From Pachyseris speciosa (taxonomy: Eukaryota; Cnidaria; Anthozoa; Scleractinia; Pachyseridae), in the NCBI GenBank assembly GCA_016490735.1, contig JAEMWC010000032.1, positions 1,703,501 to 1,767,500 of the forward strand: a stretch of DNA of 64,000 nucleotides. Reading direction: 5' to 3'. The position numbers were made by a program, and so were the translations under genes. A model generated the notes under the pieces. The model had not been told where the DNA came from. It made no database searches and saw only the letters and a program-made list of their open reading frames with translations. Positions within the stretch are counted from its first letter, which is position 1; each line of letters opens with the position of its first letter. Positions 1 through 25,200 of the stretch are shown piece by piece.

Positions 1-3000
1 ACAAGGAATACATTATAGCAAACCTAAAATTAATGTAAACAGTTTACCAAGCAAACGAACGAACAGAGCCTTCGACATTCTCTCCATACAAGAAACTAAG
101 ATCGATCGATCCTTTCCTAACTCTCGATTTTATGTTGACGGGTACAAGTTATTTCGCCGCGACAGGACGAAGGGTGGTGGCGGTCTTGCCGTCTTTATTC
201 GTGATAACATCGCTGCAACACGTAAGAAAAGCATTACAACAGTGGAATCACTCTTATCCGACCTACACATCGGGCAAAGACGTTTTGCTTTAGTCAGTGC
301 ATACAAGCCTCCCTCTGTTAACAATGCTACTTTCAGAACTGAATTGACGACAGTTCTGGATCAGGCGATATCTCTCTGCGAGAATGTGATTTGTCTTGGT
401 GATTTAAATTGCGACATAATCACAGGGGCACCCAACGACAAGTTTCGGTAGATATCTGTTCGGTGGAGGGTAGTTCGCCTAAGGCTTTCGGCGGCGATTA
501 AAGAGTGCACTCGGATTTTCGTAAGTAAAACGTGGCCTAAAAGATTCGTAATGTGGAAATCATAACCCCTGAGGTTTTCGGAAAGGTCGTTATTGCTGTT
601 TTTGGCAGTAAAAAACGTCAGCTAGCATTTTCGGAAAGAAAAAAAGGTTCCCTAGAAAGTTCATTTCAGCTAGTATTTTCTCAAAGAAAGATTTTGTTCC
701 CTAAAATTTTCGGGCAATTAACATTTCAGCTAGGGAATCCGAACAGATCAAAGTTTTCTAGCTAACCAAAACATCACTTTAAGCAGACTTCAAACACCAT
801 AACGTACTTAAAAATGCCTTCCTACAACTTTTGGCTGGTTTGGCTCGTTGGGTGCCCCTGATAATCAATCCGTTTATGAATAATAATCAGGGTAAATGCC
901 TTTTGGACATATGCGATATTTATGACCTCGACACATTAATTAAAGAACCGACAAGAATATCAACAACTAGAGCTTCTTGCCTGGACGTCATCCTTTCAAA
1001 TGTGCCCATGTTTATGAAAACGTCTGGCGCTATCGAAACAGGAATCAGTGATCATCTGCTAGTTTACACGGTTCTCAAAACCAAAATGTTACATGCTAAC
1101 CCCGTAGTCACAAAGAAACGGACTTTTAAGACCTTTAACCGAGATGATTTTCAGAAAGATCTGAGTCGAGTTCCTTTTCATGCTGCATACGTTTTCGATG
1201 ATATGGACGATGTCTACTGGTGCTGGGAGACGTTATACAACCAGGTGTTAGATGACCACGCACCAATGCGATCTTTCAAACGACGATCTTAAGTAGAATC
1301 GAAGTTTATCACTCCTGAAATTCGGAGAGAAATGGCGCAACGAAATCGGCTAAAAAAAATTTAATAGATCACGTAACCAGTGTGACTGGGAGAGTTACCG
1401 TCTAGTGCGTAACAAAGTAGTTAGCATGAGAAGAAAATCTATACGCAGACATTTTGAGAAGCTGTTTTCGGAAAAATATGCAGATCAAATGATGTTCTGG
1501 CGCGCCATAAAGCCTTATGTTAATTCCCGAAAGAATGTAGACAACAGCGGAATAACATTAAAGGAGGTTGACAAAATCATCAGGAATCCTCAAGAGGTGG
1601 CCAAGACATTAAATAATTTCTTCACAAGCTGTACTCAAAGTACTAAAGAACAAAATCAAAATGATTATCCAGCAGATTTATCACACATATCAAATAACTT
1701 AACAAGCAGGCCGAACGTGTCGCTAAGCAACACTAATCCAACGGAAGTTTACGAGGTAATGAGGAAACTTGCTCCAAACAAGGCTACTGGATGCGATGGG
1801 ATCCCTCCACTAGCAGTTAAAGAATCGATGGATGTCTTATGTTATCCTCTTAGTACACTGATAAATCATGTTTTAACTTCAACTAAGATACCACAACAGT
1901 GGAAACTTGGCGAGGTCACTCCAATTCTCAGCCTATTAAAAACCAACTATCGGCCGATAACGATTCTACCAGCTTTCTCGAAGGTTTTCGAAAAAATTGT
2001 TCATTGCCGAATAAGACCGTATTTTGAAGAAATTTATCACAAATATGTGTTTGCTTATAGGAAATATCACGGCTGCGACTCAGCACTTCTTAGTCTAACC
2101 GAACAATGGAAAAAAGAAATCGACAACAACAAATTGATCGGTCTGGTCTCTATGGACTTGTCCAAGGCTTTCGACACCTTATCTCATGAACTGATTGTTT
2201 TGAAATTAAAGGAATATGTAGCAGATGAAGCAACAACCACTCTGATAAAAGATTATTTATCAAATCGATTCCAAAGAGTGAGACTGGGGGACACACTGGA
2301 CACACTGGAGTCACAACTTCCCATATCCAACACAATGGAACTTCTTGGCGTGACAATCGATGATAAATTAAATTTTGAAAAACACACACGCTAAAATATG
2401 TAGAAAAGTCAGTCAACAGATCGCTGTATTAAAAAGGATGCAGAAACTGTTGCCTTTTGAGACTAGAAGGGATCTTTATAAAGCTTTTATTCCACCACAC
2501 TTTAATTACTGCTCTGAAACGTGGCACTTCTGTAATAAGAAGTCAGCTGACAAGTTAGAGATGGTGAACAAACGTGCGCTCCGTTTTGTTTTTAGAGATA
2601 AGTCCTCGCCTTATGAGGAACTTTGTAAGCGTATCGGTCTCTCATGTCTTCGTGAACAGCGATTGGCGAAATATTGTCCACTGTTTTCATGATATTAGCC
2701 AGCGATGCAGGACCTACAAGCTTACGTGATCTTATAACAGTAAGGTGCTCCACTTATAACCTTAGGGGCACCACAATACTGGACCTTCCAAAAGTAAAAT
2801 CAACAACTTTTGGCTTAAGATCATGGAGATACGCTGCATCGAAATTGTGGAACGCTTTACCAGACGAGTCTCGAAAGATACAAACATACAATACTTTTAA
2901 AAACTACTTAAGAACATTAATTCTCACGGGACTCTGAGTGCGATGAGGATCTATCCTCAATTATATTTACTGCTTTAATGATCACATTTTTTATACACTT

Positions 3001-3196
3001 TACTTAGTTACAACATTGTTAAATTCTTATATTTTAATATTAGTTATTTCTTATCTTAATTTATTCTAACTTATACACCTTCAAAAGGTTTTTATAATTT
3101 CTTTTTTCTCTTTTTATTTCGTGGCGTACCTGTAAACTAGCTTTATAGCTAAGTGTACCGACCACGTTAAATATATTGATTGATTGATTGATTGAT
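1..3196 (+). mobile_element. Defective non-LTR retrotransposon (LINE, CR1/L2-like)
   Basis: Decayed LINE lying antisense to the p38 MAPK gene, probably in one of its introns. An apurinic-type endonuclease domain starts near base 56 (motif SIQETKID) and reads to 451; it resumes near 884 and keeps the late motif SDH near 1050. Bases about 451-775 look like an insertion whose ends share ATCTGTTCGG in inverted orientation. Reverse transcriptase reads from 1405 to about 2300 (NYRPITILP, SMDLSKAFDTLSHELI), then jumps straight to a region normally downstream, so the block with the catalytic YADD box is deleted. The C-terminal region 2375-2937 is split by a frameshift near 2690 but ends with the familiar LWNALP block. 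The 3' end carries a (TTGA)n tail at 3174-3196, typical of CR1/L2-type elements. The copy cannot be autonomous. The 5' end lies outside the window. Confidence 0.9.
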
Positions 3197-3365
3197 GTTT
3201 GAGTCACTGTGTAGTGACATTTGTGGAAATACTCACCTAACTCAGGAGTTTTCAGTGCTTTCCCTCTCTCATCGCAATAAAAACTCCAAATTCTATTTTT
3301 TAACATAGTGGAGCTGTATGGAAACAAGCTGAGGATTTTTTACCTCTTTTCACAAGTGGAGTAGT

Positions 3366-3376
3366 AAAAAGGATAT
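3366..3376 (-). other. Candidate U12-type (AT-AC) 5' splice site after p38 exon 8
   Basis: On the minus strand, the sequence directly after the codon for the last Asp of LFPGND plus one base (phase 1) is ATATCCTTTTT. This fits the consensus of minor-spliceosome AT-AC introns. No usable GT donor is found at the expected boundary; the nearest, AAAAGAG-GTAAAA, would add about ten residues foreign to the family. Exon 8 becomes 72 bp, which from memory is the length of the matching vertebrate exon. The branch point and acceptor are outside the window. Confidence 0.75.
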
Positions 3377-18342
<14,966 letters not shown>

Positions 18343-18860
18343 ACCAGCTTCTAATTTGTTAGTTTCGAACGTTTGTGTATTCCGGTCATTTACAGCCTTC
18401 TCAAAGGAAGTGCGCAGAGCGAGAAAATCGCGTATTGAAGCGCGCATGACGGAATCAAGGGTTCAAGTACACCAAGTACACCACAGTGAAAATTCACTAA
18501 ATACGTCACTACACATCGCTTGCCATCACTACCCAATATGTACTAGACACTTTCAAGTACTTAACACCACTATACATCACTACTCGTCACTACACATCAA
18601 AAGCCGTTATTCCTCGTTCCTAGCAGTAACTAGTCATCACTAGCCATTATTCCACGTTAGTACCCATTACTAGCCATCACTAGCCGTTATTCCACGTTAC
18701 GACCGATTGCTGCAAGTCACTAACCATCACTACATATTACAATCCATTATTCCACGTTACTAGCCGTTTCTAGTCATCACAAATCATTATTCCACGTTAC
18801 TAGCCGTTACGACTCGTCACTAACTGTTACCTGTGTTACTACACATCATAAGCCGTTATT

Positions 18861-19245
18861 CAATGAAAACGTAAAGCTTGTGGGATGTGGCTGGAGTGAC
18901 GAGGATACTTCACAAATTAATGTGATCAAGTAAGCTGAAGCCACTCAAAAGGCACTAAGGCCACAAGGTAGCGGGCATTACCCTTAAATCTACCAAAGCA
19001 AAGATTGAGCCCATGCTTGGGCTCAATCTTTGCTTTGCCATGCTGATGAGGCCTAACAAGGCCGAAACAGCTGTCCATGGCTGCTAATGCTTGGGCTCAA
19101 TCTTTGCTTTGGTAGATTTAAGGGGTAATGCCCGCTACCTTGTGGCCTTAGTGCCTTTTGAGTGGCTTCAGCTTACTTGATCACATTAATTTGTGAAGTA
19201 TCCTCGTCACTCCAGCCACATCCCACAAGCTTTACGTTTTCATTG
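18861..19245. mobile_element. 385-bp palindromic element carrying a hammerhead motif
   Basis: The left arm from CAATGAAAACGTAAAGC (18861) is repeated in complement, nearly perfectly for about 150 bp, ending at CATTG (19245). The centre holds the ribozyme motif, flanked by two direct copies of TTGGGCTCAATCTTTGCTTT at about 19017 and 19089. The interruption of the minisatellite on both sides shows it inserted into the array. It is probably a remnant of a Penelope-like element terminal repeat or a retrozyme. Confidence 0.85.
19037..19081 (+). ncRNA. Hammerhead ribozyme motif (self-cleaving)
   Basis: Stem I GCCATG (19037-19042) pairs with CATGGC (19076-19081). The core CTGATGA is at 19043-19049. 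Stem II GGCC (19050-19053), loop TAACAA, GGCC (19060-19063). GAA at 19064-19066. Stem III is the palindrome ACAGCTGT (19067-19074). Predicted cleavage is after C19075 (GUC). Every invariant residue of the hammerhead core is present and each stem is fully paired. A zero-loop stem III would suit cleavage as a dimer, as described for short-stem-III hammerheads in metazoan retroelements. Activity is inferred. Confidence 0.85.
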
Positions 19246-20165
19246 CTTGTTTTATTGATATGTGGGTACTTGAGCCTGAGCATTAGTCACTAGCCGTCAC
19301 TCCACATTAGTAGCCATCAACCCATGTTACTAGCGATTACTAGCCATCACTAGCCGTTATTCCACATTACAAGCCGTTACTACTCGTCACTAGCCATTAT
19401 TCCACAGCGTTACTAGCCGTTACTAGTCATTACTAACCGTTACTCCACGTTATTAGCCGTTACTAGTCATCACTAGCAATTATTTCACATTACTCAGGCT
19501 ATTACTAGTCATCACTAGCCGTTGTTTCACGTTACTAGCAGTTACTACTCATCACTAGCCGTTATTCCACATTACTATCCGTTACTACACATCACTAGCC
19601 GTTATTCCATGTTACTAGCCATTACTAGTCATCACTAGCCGTTATTCCACGTTACTAGCCGTTACTAGTCATCACTAGCCGTTATTCCACGTTACTAGCC
19701 GTTACTAGTCATTACTAGCCGTCACTACACATCAGCAGCCATCATCCCACGTTACTAGCCGTCACTACACATCACTAGCCATTATTCCAGGTTACTAGCC
19801 GATACCTCTCGTCACTATCCATTATTCCACGTTACTAGCCGTTACTAGTCATTACTAGCCGTTATTCCATGTTATTAGCCGTTACTAGTCATCACTAGCC
19901 GTTGTTTCACGTTACTAGCCGTTACTACTCGTCACTAGCCGTTATTCCACATTACTACCCGTCACTATGATAAGCCGTTACTATGATAAGTTTATCAGCT
20001 TTCTTTAGTTAAGTTTCATAATTATAGCGACGAATGCAGGAAATATCAGAAATATACTATTATTCATACCATCAAGTTAGCCTGTCTTAATGGCCGAACA
20101 AGGGTTGGAAATGCCAAATGAAAGTTTTGTTGTTGTTTTGAGTGCTTACAAACTATTTGTTTAAC

Positions 20166-20203
20166 AGTCAGACGTTTCGGGGATAACCCCTTCATTAGTG
20201 TTT
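20166..20203 (-). ncRNA. Degenerate hammerhead-like fold
   Basis: On the minus strand: CTAATGA, then A, GGGG-TTAT-CCCC, GAAAC, GTC. The layout follows the hammerhead, but the conserved G5 of CUGANGA is A and there is one extra base before stem II, so cleavage is not expected. It sits in the spacer between the two inverted arrays. Confidence 0.5.
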
Positions 20204-20715
20204 CGCCGGTGTTAACGACAAACGCTCGTGCATGCTAACGGTATGTCGCGTGAACGATGTTAAAAAATAAACAGTTAAGACGGCTTGTAACGCAGAATAA
20301 CGGCAAGTGATGATTAGTAACGGCTAGTAACGTGGAATAATGGCTAGTGATGAGTAGTAACGGCTAGTAATGTGGAATAACGACTGTGATGACTAGTAAC
20401 GGCTAGTAACGTGGAGTAATGGCTTGTGATGTGAAGTAACGGCTAGTGACAAGTTGTAACGGCTAGTAACGTGGAATAACTGCGAGTGCTGACTACTAAC
20501 GGTTAGTAACGTGGGATGGTGGCTAGTGATATGTAGTGACGGCTAGTGACGAGTAGTAACGGCTAGTAACGTGGAATAACGTCTTGTAATGACTAGTAGC
20601 GGCTTGTAACGCAGAATAACGGCGAGAGATGACTAGTAATGGTTAGTAACGTAGTATGATTGCTAGTGATGTGTAGTAGTAATAGTAATAATAGTAATAG
20701 TAGAAATAAAATATT

Positions 20716-21005
20716 TATAGAGCGGTTTTCAATTGAGTGTCGAAAGTAATTCTGGTATTGCTTTGGTTTTGCATTGCTTCGCTCTGTGATTGGCCAGGAA
20801 AACTCGCACCACTTTCTCAACCAATGAGAAGCAAAACCAAAACCAATCGTGACTTACACGCGCCCATTTTCCCGCGCTTGACGCCGATTACATGTAATTG
20901 CTTCGTATTCTGATTGGCTAATTGCACTGCTTACTTCTATTGTGATTGGCTGGAGTAATTGCTTTGTTATTGGTTTTACGACACTCAATTAAAAACCGCT
21001 CTATA
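20716..21005. mobile_element. MITE with 27-bp terminal inverted repeats
   Basis: TATAGAGCGGTTTT(C/T)AATTGAGTGTCG at the left and its complement at the right, starting and ending in TATA. It lies inside the right minisatellite arm, with other inserted non-satellite DNA (about 20676-21355) on both sides, including AT-rich sequence that looks like another repeat. Non-coding. Confidence 0.8.
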
Positions 21006-22266
21006 GCGCTCAATCCACTATTTGTCCATGAAGCTTTACATTAAAAAAAGATTTTTAAAAAGCTAAAAATCCTACAATATTACATCAATAAGTTAGAAAG
21101 CATCAAAACAATTTAAAATTTAAAAAGCTTGTTTAAAAAGATATGTTTTTAAATGTCGTTTAAAAATGTCTATCGAACTACTGGATCTTAGTTCAAGTGG
21201 GATCGAGTTCCATAGTCTCGGTGCCGCCACAGCAAAAGCTCTCTCTCCATATGTTTTTAGTCTAGCTTTTGGGATCGCCAAAAGGTGTTGAGAGGACGAT
21301 CTTAATTTCCGTTCAGAGGTGTGGTACTTAAGTAATTCACTGATGTAGGAAGGCTAACGGCTAGTAACGTGGAATGATGGCTAGTGATGTGTAGTGGCGG
21401 CTAGTGACGAGTAGAAACGGCTAGTAACGTGGAATAACGTCTTTGAATGGCTAGTAACGGCTTGTAACGTAGAATAACGGATAATGATGACTAGTAATAG
21501 CTAGTAACATGGAATGATGGCTAGTGATGTATAGTGACGGCTAGTGACGAGAAGTAACGGCTAGTAAAATGGAATAACGGCTAGTGATGACTAGTAACGG
21601 ATAGTAATGTGGGATGATGGCTAGTGATGTGTAGTGAGACGAGTAGTAACGGCTAGTAACGTGGAATAACGGCTAGTGATGACTAGTAACGGATAGTAAT
21701 GTGGGATGATGGCTAGTGATGTGTAGTGACGGCTAGTGACGATTGACGAGTAGTAACAACGAGTAACGTGGAATAACGTTTAGTGATGGCTAGTAACGGA
21801 TAGTAACATGGGATGATGGCTAGTGATGGCTAGTGATGGCTAGTAATGGATAGTAACATGGGATGATGGCTAGTGATGTGTAGTGAGGGGTAGTGACGAG
21901 TCGTATCGGCTTGTAATGTGGAAGAACGGCTGGTGATGGCTGGTGATGGCTAGTAATGGCTAGTAACGTAGCATGATGGCTAGTTATGTGTTGTGATGGC
22001 TAGTCACGAATAGTAATGGTAGTAATGTGGCACAACGGCTAGTGATGGGCAGTAACTGCCACGAACGTTGGACAACGGCTTGTGATGTGTAGTGACGAGG
22101 AGTAATGTACAGTGCCGTCGAGTAATGGATAATGGCTAGTGTCCATGGGTAGTGATGGCAAGTAATATATAGTGACACATATGGTCAAAATATATAGGCA
22201 AATGTTTCCTTTAGTGTACTTGACCACGGGTCGAGCCCAGTTTCTTTTGATCAGCAGCGGTTAAAT

Positions 22267-22278
22267 GCATTCTGGGAA
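22267..22278 (+). promoter_or_regulatory. ZNF143/Staf-like motif just upstream of DUS4L start
   Basis: GCATTCTGGGAA matches the reverse of the CCCAGAATGC core bound by ZNF143 (Staf)/THAP11 in many animal housekeeping promoters. It ends 9 bases before the ATG. The start itself reads ATCATGGCGGA, a YY1-like ATGGCGG context that also occurs at the LSM3 start. Binding is inferred from the motif only. Confidence 0.4.
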
Positions 22279-22287
22279 ATTTTCATC

Positions 22288-25200
22288 ATGGCGGACGCAG
22301 ACGAAGAAAGTGATCTGTTCCGGTTTAAAAAGCCTTTGGAACTCTTCCAGGAGAGAGAAGTAGTGCGCATATGTGCACCAATGGTTAGGTATTCAAAGTA
22401 AGCAAAACAACTTCTTGTTAAAATTTCTGTTTCACCAGTAAGCTGGTAACCGGTCGTTTCGCAAACGAGTCGTTTCGCAAACTAGCTTAACTTTAAGGCG
22501 TTGATAATATTAAATTTAGACTTATATGTAAACTTAACGTGTTTCTTATACAGACTACTGATTTGGCGATTCCAAAATGCTAAAACTAGCCTAAGTTTAT
22601 ACCGTTGATAATACAGATTATATATGTTAGTGATTTTACAACTAGCTTAACCAACACGTTGATAATACTTAATTAAGACTTGTGACCCTCCACGGGAAAA
22701 CGTACACTAACGACCTTCCGTTAAACGGTCTAAAACGTTAGATATCCGTTAGTCATCCGTTAGAAACATTGATGAAAACCGTTAGTAGCGTTAGTCAAAC
22801 CGTTAGCAGCTGATCCTTGCCCGTTAGAGCGTTAGTCATTTCCGTTTGTGACGTTAGTCAAACCGTTAGCAGCTGATCCTTGCCCGTTAGAGCGTTAGTC
22901 ATATCCGTTAGTGGCGTTATTCAACCGTGTTAGCATCTGAACCTTTCCGTTAGAGTGTAGCCGTATCTGAAGAACATACGTCAGCTAAATAAAAACGATA
23001 TTTGCGAAAAGATGAGGATCATTTTTCGAACCGCCGATTGATGTAATCTTTACGAACATGCGGTTTGACATACATAAATCAGAAAGTCGAAACCTTTTAT
23101 TTCCAACGCTCCACAGTTTCTGATGAACGAAACTCGAAAGACGCTTAAGAGAGCTCGATGTTTTGTTTTTGTTCTCTTTGTTTGTTCTCTCTCTTTTGAA
23201 TTTGCCTCAGGAGTAAGCGCTATTAGTTAATGTTAACATTGTAGCAAAAAGGTAAAACAAAGTTTTCTTCCAAACTGGCAAAGAAATCTCGAAACTTTGC
23301 TCTGAAATATCCGCCGAATCATTGCGCCAAAAATAAAATACGACCGCTCTCGTTGCCTAGCACGTGACATGCCGCCGATAAAAAAATATTTCCCATCACT
23401 TTCTGTGAGCCTTCCGTTCCCTAAATCAAGGCGTCTGTTGAAGAACTTGACGACAATTGTATTTGACTTTCAATGAAAATAAATAAGTTTATATTTTGTA
23501 AAATCCTTCCATCAGATGGAGCGAAAAATTTCGTAAGAACGTAGTTTATCTCTCTCTAGATCTTGCGTTATCGGCTGTAATCAGTCAAGCGTCGCCAATA
23601 TTTGTCTGACCGCTTTTGAATGGTCGCTATCGGAGTTTCCAGCTAAATTTCATGCTCTCAGTCGAACAGCTTCGGGTATTATGTTAGCTAGCTTTTTTTA
23701 CAGAGTCGATAGCAATAGTGTGGGATACCACAGGTATCAGGTATTCCACACATACGAACATTCGTCTTTTTTGGGTCGTCACGCAATGCTTATCACGTAT
23801 GCTCTTCATTCCCAGTGAATCAAATTTCAAAAAAAATTTGCATAAGGTTGTTTGTCTGAAAAATGTCAGTGAGCAAGAGACTAATTTTAATTTTCCACCA
23901 AACTGAAAAGATCCACTTATGTAATTTTTAAAACTAGCAGAGTATGGGATTTAGACAACTGCCAAACATCAACAAAAGACGCTGTCGGCTTCACAGTGAA
24001 TTGAAGACAGTGTGATCGTCTGGTGTCGCTTTGTCGCACGTTTAATTTACGACTCCGTCTCTCGCTTGAAAGCGAGAGAATTGTAACTGTCACAAACTTT
24101 GCTTTTTCGGAAAATTTCTGCCAGTTGTCCGTGTTTTGGGAGAAGATTCACAAATGTTTTCGCAGTCACTTCTACTCCTTGGAAGGCCTCATTGAATGCT
24201 CTCAGTCTTAGCCGTTGCAAAAAGAATTTGGCAGCACCACGCTTCCTTGTTTCGATCGACTGCTTAACTGAAGACTTCGTTAAAAGGAAAGAGATAAGTA
24301 ATATGTGACCGCACAAGCATCTTAAAATGAACCGTTAAAAAAACCGCAATGATCATTGTTCGATTCGATTCATTTCATCCGCATATATATATATACATCG
24401 TTTACAACTTATGATCCTTTAGAACTGGAGATCAGCCGCTAGAACTTTACGACAAACCGTCAGAACGTTAGCACAAACCGTTGGAGCGTTAGCACAAACC
24501 GTTAGAGCGTTAGAACAAACCATTAGAACGTTAGAACAAACCGTTAGAGCGTTAGGACAAATCGTTAGAAGGTCAGGGCCAAGCGTTAGAACGTTAGTAC
24601 TAAGCGTTAGTAGGACTTCAAAGCCGTTAGCAATTCGTTAACTAACCGTTAGTTTTCTAACGTTTAACGGATGATCGTTAGTGTACATTTTCCCGTGGAG
24701 GGTCACACTTTTTTGTTAACTTAACTTGATATTGATTACAACTACCACTATAAGTTAACTCGAAATGCTACAAAATTTAAATTACTACAACTACACAAAC
24801 TATTGATTTAACGACTCCAAAATAATACAACTAGCTTAAGTTACGCGTTGATAATACTAAAGTAAGACCTACACTGTATTTGCAAACTTAAGCGTAAGTT
24901 GATTTCGTGTTTCTTATACAAACTATATTGATTCTTAACTTACTTGACTTGAAATACTACAAACTTAAAATACTACAACTATAATACTTCATTTTCACTC
25001 CGTTTTTTTTTTCTGTGAGACGTTTGCGAAACAACTCGTTTGCGAAACGACCGACATTCAGTGGTCTTTTATAAACAGGACGTAACATGACGATAATTTC
25101 GATAGTCGATAAAAATCGATCGTTGTCGATCGATGTCGATACTAATCAATCAACAAATTTCAGATGCCAATAAAAATCGATCACGTGATTCTTGTGATCA

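Larger units (their letters stand above)
18464..22223. repeat. Pair of inverted minisatellite arrays (foldback-like) between p38 and DUS4L
   Basis: From about 18485 to 19985 the DNA consists of diverged ~20-bp units on the pattern GTTACTAGCCGTTACTAGTC and ATCACTAGCCGTTATTCCAC. From about 20275 to 22185 the complement of the same units runs (GGCTAGTAACGTGGAATAAC). A non-repetitive 290-bp segment (19986-20274) separates the arms. TCAAGTACACCA near the outer left edge (about 18463) is matched by the complement of TCAAGTACACTA at the outer right edge (about 22223). The arms are interrupted by insertions at 18861-19245 and about 20676-21355. The structure starts about 120 bp upstream of the p38 start codon and ends about 65 bp upstream of the DUS4L start codon. 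Confidence 0.85.

Noticed and set aside
18464..22223. CRISPR-like array
   Set aside because: The units are contiguous and diverged with no unique spacers, in a eukaryotic gene context.
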